NCBI RefSeq assembly: GCF_004006235.1
Contig: NZ_CP034753.1
Location: 3,596,001-3,660,000, forward strand
Length of the DNA stretch: 64,000 nt
Origin: Agromyces sp. LHK192
Lineage (GTDB): Bacteria; Actinomycetota; Actinomycetes; Actinomycetales; Microbacteriaceae
Reading direction: 5' to 3'
In this document: positions 26,157-34,648 of the stretch, piece after piece
Layout: the number at the start of each line of letters is the position of its first letter
Position numbering within the stretch: position 1 is the stretch's first letter
Translations under genes and position numbers: made by a program
Notes under the pieces: model-generated
Databases searched by the model: none
What the model saw: only the letters and a program-made list of their open reading frames with translations
What the model was told of the DNA's origin: nothing

Positions 26157-26888
26157 GTGAAGCCGTTCGTGCTGCTCGCCACGCGCGCGGAGGACGAGCC
26201 CGCCGACGCGGAGTACGAGCTGTTCCTCCGCGCGACCGGGCTCGACGAACGCGAACTGGTGCGCGTCCGGCTCGAGGCCGGGCCCATGCCGCGACTCGAC
26301 CTCGACGCGGTCTCCGGCATCTTCGTCGGCGGCGGGCCGTTCAACGCCTCGGATCCGCCGGAGCGGAAGTCGGCCGTGCAGCACCGGGTCGAGGCGGAGT
26401 TCGCGACCCTGCTCGACGAGGTCGTGGCGAGAGACTTCCCGTTCCTCGGCGCCTGCTACGGCGTCGGCACGCTCGGCGTGCACCAGGGCGCCCCCATCGA
26501 CGCGACGTTCGCGGAGCCGATCGGCGTCGTGCCGGTGACGCTGACCGGGGCGGGGGCATCCGACCCGATCCTCGCGTCGCTGCCGCGCACGTTCAACGCG
26601 TTCGTCGGCCACAAGGAGGCGATCCGGTCGCTGCCGCCGACGGCGACGCTGCTCGGTTCGTCGCCGACGTGCCCGGTGCAGATGTTCCGGGTCGGCGCGA
26701 ACGTGTACGCCACGCAGTTCCACCCCGAACTCGACGTGGACGGCATCGTGCTGCGCATCCACGCGTACGCCGACTACGGCTACTTCGGCGAGGGCGAGCT
26801 CGAACCGACCCTCGCCGCCGCCAGGCGCGCGCCCGTGTCGCACCCGAGCCGGATGCTCGCGGCCTTCGTCGAACGCCACGCGCGCTGA
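26157..26888 (+). CDS. Class I glutamine amidotransferase-like protein
   Basis: This is a 243-residue stand-alone GATase1 domain. The nucleophile is C100 in FLGACYGVGTLG and the His/Glu pair lies in ATQFHPELD. It belongs to the GuaA-like group often annotated as glutamine amidotransferase with unknown acceptor; some members hydrolyse gamma-glutamyl compounds. No synthetase partner lies alongside. The GTG start has GGAGGG about 11 nt upstream. Confidence 0.87.
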   Translation: MKPFVLLATRAEDEPADAEYELFLRATGLDERELVRVRLEAGPMPRLDLDAVSGIFVGGGPFNASDPPERKSAVQHRVEAEFATLLDEVVARDFPFLGACYGVGTLGVHQGAPIDATFAEPIGVVPVTLTGAGASDPILASLPRTFNAFVGHKEAIRSLPPTATLLGSSPTCPVQMFRVGANVYATQFHPELDVDGIVLRIHAYADYGYFGEGELEPTLAAARRAPVSHPSRMLAAFVERHAR

Positions 26889-26919
26889 CGCGCCGTCGCG
26901 CATTGCGCCGACGCGCCGG

Positions 26920-27357
26920 TCATTCCACCGTGTCGAGCTCCTCGTAGACGAGGAAGGTGCGCGTCGAGCGCACCGACGGGATCGCCTGGAGCTCCTCGAG
27001 CACGACGCGCCGCAAGTCGCGGTTGTCGCGGGCGCGCACGAGCAGCAGCACGTCGAAGTCGCCGCCGATGAGCGCCGCGTGGTGCACCTCGGGGATCGCG
27101 GCGATCCGTGCACGCAGCTCCTGCCAGTCGGCCTGCGCGACCTGCATCGACACGTAGGCGGTGGAGTGCAGCCCCTCCTGCACCGCGTCGGTGCGCACCG
27201 TGAACCCGCGGATGACGCCGGCATCGGTCATCCGCTTCACTCGCGCGTACGCGTTCGCGCGCGACGTGTTGACCCGCGCGGCGACGTCGCTCATCGACGC
27301 GCGGCCGTCGCGCCGCAGCTCGCCGAGGATCGCCCGGTCGAGACCATCCGGTTCCAT
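26920..27357 (-). CDS. Lrp/AsnC family transcriptional regulator
   Basis: This is a 145-residue regulator. The N-terminal helix-turn-helix (LDRAILGELRRDGRASMSDV, then AARVNTSRANAYARVKRM) is followed by an RAM ligand-binding domain (STAYVSMQVAQADWQEL and GGDFDVLLLVRARD). The ATG at 27357 follows GAGGAGG, so the eight-residue longer frame is rejected. It diverges from the dehydrogenase operon across 157 bp. Lrp-type BkdR proteins control branched-chain keto acid dehydrogenase genes in other bacteria, and a similar role is likely here with a branched-chain amino acid as effector. Confidence 0.92.
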   Translation of the reverse strand: MEPDGLDRAILGELRRDGRASMSDVAARVNTSRANAYARVKRMTDAGVIRGFTVRTDAVQEGLHSTAYVSMQVAQADWQELRARIAAIPEVHHAALIGGDFDVLLLVRARDNRDLRRVVLEELQAIPSVRSTRTFLVYEELDTVE

Positions 27358-27514
27358 GCTGCCTCCTCGCGCGATGCCCACCCGTTCGACTGGATGTTTC
27401 GAACCAGTATGGCGTGCTTTCGAGGCATCCGTCTCAACTTCATCGATCAGCGCAGACAGATCGTCGGATCTGGCGCAATCTGGTGGATGACCCTACTTCC
27501 CCCTTGGAGGCGGC
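27358..27514. promoter_or_regulatory. Divergent promoter region, Lrp regulator / keto acid dehydrogenase operon
   Basis: This 157-bp gap is AT-richer than the window. It contains two TTTCGA direct repeats 22 bp apart (about 27397 and 27419) and a small palindrome CAGATCGTCGGATCTG at 27457-27472. Lrp proteins bind degenerate, helically phased sites, so these are candidates only. GGAGG lies at 27506-27510 for the E1 alpha start. Confidence 0.45.
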
Positions 27515-28615
27515 GTGATCAGCGAAGATCTCCTTCCCCGCGAGACCCCCGTGCGACTCGTCGACGAGCACGGCGAGGCGGTCTCCGACCCGCAGTACCC
27601 GGCACCCGACACCGGTCGCCTCGTCGAGGCCTACCGGGCGCTCGTGCAGGGCCGCCGCGTGAACGAGCAGTGCTCGGCGCTCGTGCGCCAGGGCCGGCTC
27701 GCGGTGTACCCCTCCTCGCACGGCCAGGAGGCCTGCCAGGTCGCCGCAGCACTCGCGCTGCGCGACGGCGACTGGCTGTTCCCGACCTACCGCGACTCGG
27801 TCGCGGTCATCGCGCGCGGCGTCGACCCCGCGCAGGCGCTGGTGCTGCTGCGCGGCGACTGGCACTCGGGGTACGACCCCAACGACTTCAACGTCGCGCC
27901 GCAGGCGACGCCGCTCGCCACCCAGCTGCTCCACGCCGTCGGATTCGCGCACGCGGCGGCGCTGCGCGGGGAACCGACCGTGGTGCTCGCGATGTGCGGC
28001 GACGGCGCGACGAGCGAGGGCGACTTCCACGAGGCGCTGAACTTCGCGGCCGTGTTCCACGTGCCGGTCGTCTTCTTCGTGCAGAACAACGAGTTCGCGA
28101 TCTCGGTGCCGCTCTCGAGGCAGACCGCGGCCCCGTCGCTCGCGCACAAGGCGATCGGATACGGCATGCCCGGCGAGCGGGTCGACGGCAACGACGTCGC
28201 GGCACTGCTGGCCGTGCTCGACCGCGCCGTGTCGCGCGCGCGGTCGGGCGAGGGCCCGAGCCTGATCGAGGCGCACACCTACCGGATGCAGGCCCACACC
28301 AACGCCGACGACGACACCCGCTACCGCGAGCGCGACGAGGTGCAGGCGTGGATCTCGCGGGACCCGCTCGTGCGCGTGCAGGCCTACCTGCGCGGAGCGG
28401 GCGCGATCGACGACACCGCCGAAGCCGGTTTCGCCGCCGACGCCGAGGTCGTCGCGCAGCAGCTCCGCGAGGCGATGAACAGCGACCCCGAGCTCGACCC
28501 CGAGGACCTGTTCCGCTACGTGTACGCGTCGCGGACCCCGCAGCTCGAGAACGAGTGGGCGATGCTCCGCGACGAACTCTCACGCACCGAACCGGCGACC
28601 GAGGAGGCACGATGA
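27515..28615 (+). CDS. 2-oxo acid dehydrogenase E1 alpha subunit (branched-chain keto acid/pyruvate type)
   Basis: This is a 366-residue thiamine-diphosphate-dependent E1 alpha subunit. The TPP/Mg motif runs from GDGATSEGD (about residue 161) to VQNN (about 191), and YRMQAHTNADDDTRY is the phosphorylation-loop region. It decarboxylates a 2-oxo acid with the E1 beta partner encoded next. The neighbouring Lrp regulator and the E1 alpha/E1 beta/E2 layout favour the branched-chain type (isovaleryl- and anteiso-precursors), which Microbacteriaceae need for their branched fatty acids. GTG start with TTGGAGG upstream. Confidence 0.92.
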   Translation: MISEDLLPRETPVRLVDEHGEAVSDPQYPAPDTGRLVEAYRALVQGRRVNEQCSALVRQGRLAVYPSSHGQEACQVAAALALRDGDWLFPTYRDSVAVIARGVDPAQALVLLRGDWHSGYDPNDFNVAPQATPLATQLLHAVGFAHAAALRGEPTVVLAMCGDGATSEGDFHEALNFAAVFHVPVVFFVQNNEFAISVPLSRQTAAPSLAHKAIGYGMPGERVDGNDVAALLAVLDRAVSRARSGEGPSLIEAHTYRMQAHTNADDDTRYRERDEVQAWISRDPLVRVQAYLRGAGAIDDTAEAGFAADAEVVAQQLREAMNSDPELDPEDLFRYVYASRTPQLENEWAMLRDELSRTEPATEEAR

Positions 28616-29697
28616 CCATGCTCGACACCCGGCACGACCAGGCGGCGGAGGCGGAGGCATCCGCACCGGCGACGAGCGCGACGACCAGCCCCGCGCCGGC
28701 GACGAGCCCGGCACCGACCGAGGCGCCCGTGCTCACGATGGCCGCCGCGATCAACCGAGCGCTCGCCGACGCGATGGCCGAGGACGACTCGGTGCTCGTC
28801 TTCGGCGAGGACGTCGGGGCGCTGGGCGGCGTGTTCCGCGTGACCGACGGACTGACCGAGCGCTTCGGCGAGCGCCGGTGCTTCGACACCCCGCTGGCCG
28901 AGTCGGGCATCGTCGGCACCGCGATCGGCATGGCCATGAACGGCATGAGGCCGGTCGTCGAGATGCAGTTCGACGCGTTCGCGTACCCCGCGTTCGAGCA
29001 GATCGTCAGCCACGCGGCGAAGATGGCGAACCGCACGCGCGGCGCCGTGCGCCTGCCGATGGTGATTCGTATCCCGTTCGGCGGCGGCATCGGCGGCGTC
29101 GAGCACCACTGCGACTCCTCCGAGGCCTACTACGCGCACACGCCGGGCCTCACCGTCGTGGCGCCGGCGACCCCGCAGGACGCGTACAGCCTGCTGCGCG
29201 CGGCGATCCGCCACCCCGACCCGGTCGTGTTCCTCGAGCCGAAGAAGCTCTACTGGTCGAAGGCGCCGGTCGACACCTCGATCGAGGCCGAGATCGGTCG
29301 CGCCCGAGTCGTCCGTGAGGGCACGGATGCGACGCTCATCGCCTACGGCACGTCGGTCGGCGTCGCGCTCGACGCCGCGACCGTCGCCGAGTCGGAGGGT
29401 CGCAGCATCGCGGTCGTCGACGTGCGCACCCTCACGCCCTGCGACGACGAGACCCTGTTCGCCGCGGTGCGCGCGACCGGCCGCGCGGTCGTCGTCGCCG
29501 AGGCGCCCGGCTTCGCGAGCGTCGCCTCCGAGCTCGCCGCCCGCATCGGCGAGCACTGCTTCCCGTACCTCGAGGCCCCGGTACGCCGGGTCACCGGGTT
29601 CGACACGCCCTTCGCGCCGCCGAAACTCGAACGCCACTACCTGCCCGACGTCGACCGCGTGCTCGACGCCATCGACTCGCTGAACTGGGAGGACTGA
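28612..29697 (+). CDS. 2-oxo acid dehydrogenase E1 beta subunit
   Basis: This is a 361-residue transketolase-like beta subunit with the blocks VFGEDVGALGGVFRVTDGL, GMAMNGMRPVVEMQF and the C-terminal VAEAPGFASVASELAARIGE. An Ala/Pro/Thr-rich extension of about 38 residues precedes the core and is not typical; an internal start at the MAAAINRALADAM methionine (codon 43) is possible. The ATG overlaps the E1 alpha stop (ATGA). It forms an alpha2-beta2 heterotetramer with the upstream product. Confidence 0.92.
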   Translation: MTMLDTRHDQAAEAEASAPATSATTSPAPATSPAPTEAPVLTMAAAINRALADAMAEDDSVLVFGEDVGALGGVFRVTDGLTERFGERRCFDTPLAESGIVGTAIGMAMNGMRPVVEMQFDAFAYPAFEQIVSHAAKMANRTRGAVRLPMVIRIPFGGGIGGVEHHCDSSEAYYAHTPGLTVVAPATPQDAYSLLRAAIRHPDPVVFLEPKKLYWSKAPVDTSIEAEIGRARVVREGTDATLIAYGTSVGVALDAATVAESEGRSIAVVDVRTLTPCDDETLFAAVRATGRAVVVAEAPGFASVASELAARIGEHCFPYLEAPVRRVTGFDTPFAPPKLERHYLPDVDRVLDAIDSLNWED

Positions 29698-31161
29698 ATG
29701 CCGACCGCCACCACACAGGTGTTCCGCCTGCCCGACCTCGGCGAAGGCCTCACCGAGGCCGAACTCGTCGCCTGGCTCGTGCAGGTCGGCGACGTCGTCA
29801 CGACCGACCAGCCGATCGCCGAGGTCGAGACCGCGAAGAGCAGCGTCGAGCTGCCGTCGCCGTTCGCCGGCACGGTCGTCGCACTGCACGGGGAGCCGGG
29901 CGAGCTCATCGCCGTCGGCGCGCCGGTGCTCGAGGTCGGCGACGCCGCGGGCGACGGTTCGGGTGATCGCCGCGGTTCGACCGGATCGCCGGATGCCCCG
30001 GCCGCGACGGGTGTTCCCCCGGTCGCTCCGTCGTCGGTGGGGGCCGACGACGTCGACGCCGGGGCATCCGACGACCCGGTCGAACTCGAGGCGTACCGCG
30101 CCGAGGAACGCGCGGGTGCGAGCGCACAGGTCGCGAGCGCACAGGTCGCGAGCGCACAGGCGTCGGCTGCCGAGGGTGGCTCGGGCAACGTGCTCATCGG
30201 CTACGGCACCGGTTCGCACGGCGGGGCCGTGCGGCGCCGCCGTCGCGCCGCGGTGAGCGCCGCCCGCCCGTCGTCGCGCCCCGCGACCGGCGGCCCGGTC
30301 GCGGTGCGCTCGCCGATCGTGCGCCGGCTCGCGCGCGAGCTCGGCGTCGACGTGTCGGCCGTTCCCGGCACCGGATCCGACGGTGCGATCACCCGCGCCG
30401 ACGTGCTGCGGGCCGCGGATGCCGCCCCGAACGCGCAGCCCGAGGCATCCGCGCCGGGCACCGACCCGGTCATCGCGAAGCGGCACCGCATGTCGATGCT
30501 GCGCCGCTCGGTGAGCGCGACGCTCGGCCGCAGCCGCGCCGAGATCCCCGAGGCGACGGTGTGGGTCGACGTCGACGTGACCGACCTGTGGAACCTGCGG
30601 CCGCAGATGGCCGCCCCGTGCGAGCGCCCGCCGTCGTTCACGGCCCTGCTGGCCAGGTACGTGCTGATCGCGCTCGAGGAGTACCCGCTGCTCGCCGGGC
30701 GCCTCAGCGACGACGCCTCCGAGATCCTCGAGTTCGAGGGCGTGCACCTGGGCGTCGCCGCCGACACCTCCCGCGGGCTCGTCGTGCCCGTCATCCCGCG
30801 CGCCGACCGGCTCTCGGTCGCCGAGCTCGACGCGGGCCTGCGCTCGCTCGCCGACCAGGCGCGCGGCGGCACGCTGGCGCCCGAGCGCCTGCGCGGCTCG
30901 ACGTTCACGCTGAACAACTACGGCTCGCTCGGCGTCGACGGCTCGGCCGCGATCATCAACCACCCCGAGGTCGCGATCCTCGGCATCGGGCGGGTGCTCG
31001 AACGGGCGTGGGTCGTCGACGGCCAGATCGTGCCGCGCCGCATCGCGCAGCTCTCGCTGGTGTTCGACCACCGGGTGTGCGACGGCGGCTACGCCGCCGG
31101 GTTCCTGCGCCGGGTCGTCGGCCAGCTCGAGCAGCCGCTCAGGGCGTACGGGCGGGTGTGA
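29698..31161 (+). CDS. 2-oxo acid dehydrogenase E2 component (dihydrolipoamide acyltransferase)
   Basis: This is a 487-residue E2. A single N-terminal lipoyl domain has lipoylated K47 (ETAKSSVE). A long Ala/Pro/Asp linker includes a 15-bp tandem DNA repeat encoding AQVAS units at 30121-30160. The E3/E1-binding domain lies at about residues 201-240 (RSPIVRRLARELGVDVSAVP) and the catalytic domain has FDHRVCDGG with H458 and D462. The ATG abuts the E1 beta stop. No dihydrolipoamide dehydrogenase (E3) gene follows; it must be supplied from elsewhere. Confidence 0.93.
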   Translation: MPTATTQVFRLPDLGEGLTEAELVAWLVQVGDVVTTDQPIAEVETAKSSVELPSPFAGTVVALHGEPGELIAVGAPVLEVGDAAGDGSGDRRGSTGSPDAPAATGVPPVAPSSVGADDVDAGASDDPVELEAYRAEERAGASAQVASAQVASAQASAAEGGSGNVLIGYGTGSHGGAVRRRRRAAVSAARPSSRPATGGPVAVRSPIVRRLARELGVDVSAVPGTGSDGAITRADVLRAADAAPNAQPEASAPGTDPVIAKRHRMSMLRRSVSATLGRSRAEIPEATVWVDVDVTDLWNLRPQMAAPCERPPSFTALLARYVLIALEEYPLLAGRLSDDASEILEFEGVHLGVAADTSRGLVVPVIPRADRLSVAELDAGLRSLADQARGGTLAPERLRGSTFTLNNYGSLGVDGSAAIINHPEVAILGIGRVLERAWVVDGQIVPRRIAQLSLVFDHRVCDGGYAAGFLRRVVGQLEQPLRAYGRV

Positions 31162-31185
31162 GGGCGGCGCGTCCGTCGCGCCTCG

Positions 31186-31191
31186 TACGCT
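31186..31191 (+). promoter_or_regulatory. -10-like hexamer TACGCT, possible leaderless start
   Basis: This lies 7 nt before the methyltransferase ATG at 31199, with no ribosome-binding site in between. Confidence 0.35.
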
Positions 31192-31198
31192 CGACCCC

Positions 31199-31813
31199 AT
31201 GAGTGATGCGGTCCGCGACGCCTACGGCCGACGCGCCGCCGAGTACGCCGAGCTCCTCGGCTCGATGGCCGCGACGCATCCGATGGATCGAACGCTCGTC
31301 TCATCCTGGGCCGAGCCGCTCGACGGCCCGGTGCTCGACGCCGGCTGCGGACCGGGCCAGTGGACGCGGTTCCTCCGCGATCGCGGGGCCGACGCGCACG
31401 GGCTCGACCAGGTGCCCGAGTTCATCGAGCACGCCAGGCGGACCCACCCCGGGCCGCCGTTCGAGCTCGGTTCCCTGGACGCCCTCCCCGACGCCGACGG
31501 CAGCCTCGCGGGCATCCTGGCGTGGTACTCGCTCATCCACCACGACCCGGGCGCGATCGATCGGCCGCTGTCGGAGTTCGCACGGGCCCTCCGACCCGGC
31601 GGCGGCATCCTGCTGGGATTCGTGCTCGGCGAGACGACGGAGCCGTTCGACCACGCCGTCGTCCGCGCGTACCGCTGGACGTTCGACGCACTCGGCGAAC
31701 GGCTCATCGCCGCCGGGTTCGAGGTGGTCGAGACGCACAGTCGCACCGCTCCCGATCAGCGGCCGCACGGAGCGATCTCGGCGATACGCGCGGGCACGGC
31801 ACACCGGTCGTGA
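31199..31813 (+). CDS. Class I SAM-dependent methyltransferase
   Basis: This is a 204-residue Rossmann-fold methyltransferase of the Methyltransf_11/25 type. Motif I is VLDAGCGPGQWTRFL, an acidic motif II is near GLDQVPEFIEHAR, and motif IV/post-I is LAGILAWYSLIHHDP. The acceptor substrate cannot be deduced. It sits between the dehydrogenase operon and a convergent LysE exporter with no obvious functional link. Confidence 0.88.
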   Translation: MSDAVRDAYGRRAAEYAELLGSMAATHPMDRTLVSSWAEPLDGPVLDAGCGPGQWTRFLRDRGADAHGLDQVPEFIEHARRTHPGPPFELGSLDALPDADGSLAGILAWYSLIHHDPGAIDRPLSEFARALRPGGGILLGFVLGETTEPFDHAVVRAYRWTFDALGERLIAAGFEVVETHSRTAPDQRPHGAISAIRAGTAHRS

Positions 31814-31828
31814 AGCGCACGCCGGACG

Positions 31829-32473
31829 TCAGCCGGCCGATGACGGTTGACGCTCGAACGCGAGCTTGACGGCGAAACCGGCGAGCACGGTCCCCGAGAC
31901 CCAGCGCTGCACGCGTATCACCAGCGGGCGCCCACGCAGGAATCCCGACACCCTGCCCGCGCCGAGCACGACCAACCCGTTCACGGTGACGCCGATGATG
32001 ATCTGCACCGCCCCGAGCACGAGGAACTGCGGCCAGATCGGTCGTGACGGATCGATGAACTGGGGCAGCACCGCCGCATACAGTACGGCGATCTTGGGGT
32101 TGAGCAGGTTCGTGACGAGCCCCATGCCGAACAGCCGCCACGGCCTGATCGGTGCGACCTCGCCGGGGTCGAACACCGAGCGCCCACCCGGGCGGAGCAT
32201 CTGCCACGCGAGGTATCCGAGGTAGAGCGCACCGGCGACCTTGACCACGATGAACGCGGCAGGCACCGCGGCGAAGAGGGCCGCGAGCCCGAACGCAGCC
32301 GCGACGAGGTAGACGACGAACCCGACCGCCGTCCCGGCGAGCGCGAACAGCCCCGCGCGCACCCCCTGGCCGATCGATCTCGACGCGAGGTGGATCATGT
32401 TCGGCCCCGGCGTGACCGCCATCCCGAGTTCCACGAGCGCCACGCCCAGAATCGCCGCCCAGGTCACCAGCAT
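31829..32473 (-). CDS. LysE/RhtB family amino acid exporter
   Basis: This is a 214-residue membrane protein with six predicted helices. The family N-terminus GMAVTPGPNMIHLASRS follows the first helix, and GALYLGYLAWQMLRPG marks the third. It exports amino acids or derivatives. It follows the MocR-type regulator gene by 42 bp on the same strand, so that regulator may control it, perhaps linking vitamin B6 or amino-acid status to efflux. Confidence 0.88.
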   Translation of the reverse strand: MLVTWAAILGVALVELGMAVTPGPNMIHLASRSIGQGVRAGLFALAGTAVGFVVYLVAAAFGLAALFAAVPAAFIVVKVAGALYLGYLAWQMLRPGGRSVFDPGEVAPIRPWRLFGMGLVTNLLNPKIAVLYAAVLPQFIDPSRPIWPQFLVLGAVQIIIGVTVNGLVVLGAGRVSGFLRGRPLVIRVQRWVSGTVLAGFAVKLAFERQPSSAG

Positions 32474-32515
32474 GCGTCTCCCTCCGCCGGCTCCCCACCC
32501 TACTGGCGGCGGGGT

Positions 32516-33931
32516 TCACCGCCGCGCGGCATCCACCGCAGCGGCGAGCGCCGCCATCGCCTGCTCGAACCGGTGCTCGGGCGGGGCGCCGATGCCGACC
32601 ACGAGTGCCGGGCGTCGCGACGCGGCCGTCGACGCGTCGGCGGCGTACTCCGCGAGTCCGCCGATCCGCAGCCCCCGAGCGGATGCCTCGGCGACCGCCT
32701 CCGCCTCGGTCACGCCGGGCGGCAGCTCGAGCAGGCACTGGATGCCCGCGGCGAGGCCGACGACCCGCGCGCCCGGCAGGTGCCGGTCGACGAACGCCTC
32801 GAACCGTTCGCGCCGCGCGCGGTAGCGCAGGCGGAGCGACCTGACGCTGCGGTCGTACGCTCCCGCGTGGATGAACGCGGCGAGCGCGAGCTGGGACAGC
32901 GCGTCGGTCGCGGTGCCGGTCTGCGCCCGCGCGGCGAGCACGCCCTCGTGCAGCGCCTCGGGCACGACGCCCCAACCCAGCCCGAGCGCGGGCGACAGCG
33001 CCTTGCTGGCCGTGCCGCCGTAGACCGTGTGCTGCGGGGCGAGCGGCTGGAATGCGCCGATGCTGCGACCGTCGAACCGGAACTCGCCGTCGTAGTCGTC
33101 CTCGATGACGATGCCGCCGGTGCGGGTCGCCCACTCGGCCAGCGTGCTGCGGCGGTCGCGGGCGAGCGGCACGCCGGTGGGGAACTGGTGCGCGGGGGTC
33201 AGCAGCACCGCGGCGACGTCGAGGGCCGCGAGGCGGTCGACCCTCACCCCGCGCTCGTCGATCGGCAGGGCGACGGTCTCGATCCCGGCGGCCGTCAGGA
33301 GCATGCGGTGCGAGGCGTGCCCGTACGCCTCGACCGCGATCCGGCGGGCTCCCCCGGCGGCGAGCGCACGGGCGACGAGGCCGAGCAGTCCGCCGAACCC
33401 GTGGGTGACGACGACGCCGGCCGGGGTGGCGATGACGCCGCGCGTCCGCGCGAGGTACTCGGCGAGCCGCTCCCGGAGGGCGGCGACCCCTTCGGGTGCA
33501 CCGTAGCCGAGCGCGTCGGCCGGGGCATCCGACAGCGCCCGGCGCACCGCGTCGGCCCAGGCCGACCGCGGGAACATCGAGCCGTCGGGGATCCCGCCCC
33601 GCAGGTCGAGGTCGAACCGCGTCGACCGGTCGACCGCGGCGGCGGGCGTGATCGCCGGCGTCGTCGTCGGGCGCGCCCGCACCCACGTGCCGGCGCCGAC
33701 CCTGGCCTCGAACCAGCCCTCGCCGACGAGCCGGGCGTAGACCTCGGCGACGCTGTTGCGGGCGATGCCGAGGTCTGCCGCGAGGGTGCGGCTCGCCGGA
33801 AGCCGGATGCCGGCGGCGAGCACCCCATCGCGAGCCGCGTCGCGGAGCGCGTCCTCGAGCGACCCGACCTTGCGCCGCGGGTCGAGGGCGATGTGGAGAT
33901 CCAATCCGGAATTGGCCCAGTCATCCGCCAT
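32516..33931 (-). CDS. MocR/PdxR-type regulator: GntR helix-turn-helix fused to aminotransferase-like domain
   Basis: This is a 471-residue fusion. The N-terminal winged helix (about residues 10-75, LPASRTLAADLGIARNSVAE) is joined to a fold-type I aminotransferase-like domain. The PLP lysine lies in GGTASKALSPALGLGW, and the phosphate/ring contacts are near VLLTPAHQFPTG and IVIEDDYDGEF. Members sense PLP or amino-aldimines and control PLP synthesis, GABA or taurine genes. It diverges from the AhpD-like gene with only 46 bp between starts, so both promoters overlap. The start is the ATG at 33931; longer frames run into the neighbour. Confidence 0.9.
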   Translation of the reverse strand: MADDWANSGLDLHIALDPRRKVGSLEDALRDAARDGVLAAGIRLPASRTLAADLGIARNSVAEVYARLVGEGWFEARVGAGTWVRARPTTTPAITPAAAVDRSTRFDLDLRGGIPDGSMFPRSAWADAVRRALSDAPADALGYGAPEGVAALRERLAEYLARTRGVIATPAGVVVTHGFGGLLGLVARALAAGGARRIAVEAYGHASHRMLLTAAGIETVALPIDERGVRVDRLAALDVAAVLLTPAHQFPTGVPLARDRRSTLAEWATRTGGIVIEDDYDGEFRFDGRSIGAFQPLAPQHTVYGGTASKALSPALGLGWGVVPEALHEGVLAARAQTGTATDALSQLALAAFIHAGAYDRSVRSLRLRYRARRERFEAFVDRHLPGARVVGLAAGIQCLLELPPGVTEAEAVAEASARGLRIGGLAEYAADASTAASRRPALVVGIGAPPEHRFEQAMAALAAAVDAARR

Positions 33932-33965
33932 GGAAGTGGACGTTACCAGCGTCGCGCGGCATTCG

Positions 33966-33971
33966 TAGCGT
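33966..33971 (+). promoter_or_regulatory. -10 hexamer TAGCGT, probable leaderless start
   Basis: This ends 6 nt before the ATG at 33978 inside the 46-bp divergent gap. Confidence 0.45.
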
Positions 33972-33977
33972 GGAGCC

Positions 33978-34496
33978 ATGACCACCGCAGCAGCTCCGAC
34001 CACCGCCTCCGACCGCCCCGCGCCGGCCGTCGTCCCGACCCGTCGCCTCGACCTCGACGGCGTCGCGCCCGCCTTCATCCGCGCCGTCACCGCGCTCGAC
34101 GAGGCGGCCGACGCCGAGGCCGAGCGCGCGGGAATCCCCGACGTGCTGCGCCACCTGATCCGGCTGCGGGCGTCGCAGCTCAACGGCTGCTCCTACTGCG
34201 TCGACCTGCACTCGCGCGATGCCGTCACGGCCGGCGAACATGTCCAGCGCGTGTACGCGGTCGCCGTCTGGCCGGAGTCGAACTTCTTCACCGCGCGCGA
34301 GCGCGCCGCGTTCGCGCTGACCGACGACGTGACCCGCCTCTCCGAGACGCACGTGCCCGAGGCCGTCTGGAACGAGGCATCCGCGCACTTCTCCGACGAC
34401 GAACTGGCCGCGCTCCTCGCGGTGATCGTCGCGATCAACGCCTGGAACGCACTCGCGGTCTCCACCCGCGGCTGGCGGCCGCGACTGCAGGGCTGA
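33978..34496 (+). CDS. Carboxymuconolactone decarboxylase/AhpD-like alkylhydroperoxidase family protein
   Basis: This is a 172-residue CMD-fold protein with the redox motif NGCSYCVDLHSRDA: C71, C74 and H78, the CxxC...H proton-relay arrangement of AhpD-like peroxidases. It would reduce hydroperoxides with an unknown electron donor. The C-terminal helix VIVAINAWNALAV is conserved in the family. It shares its promoter region with the divergent MocR regulator, which may control it. Confidence 0.9.
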   Translation: MTTAAAPTTASDRPAPAVVPTRRLDLDGVAPAFIRAVTALDEAADAEAERAGIPDVLRHLIRLRASQLNGCSYCVDLHSRDAVTAGEHVQRVYAVAVWPESNFFTARERAAFALTDDVTRLSETHVPEAVWNEASAHFSDDELAALLAVIVAINAWNALAVSTRGWRPRLQG

Positions 34497-34648
34497 GCGG
34501 GCCCCGACGGCGATCCGGACCCACGCGGGCGCGGGCTCCTGCTCACCTGAGCAGGGCCCGGCACCCAGCCGGCGCACATGCGCGTATGTGCGAGGATGGA
34601 GCGTCCAGCTCGGACGCCTTCCCCACTCCCGAGGAGCCATCGCTCAGC

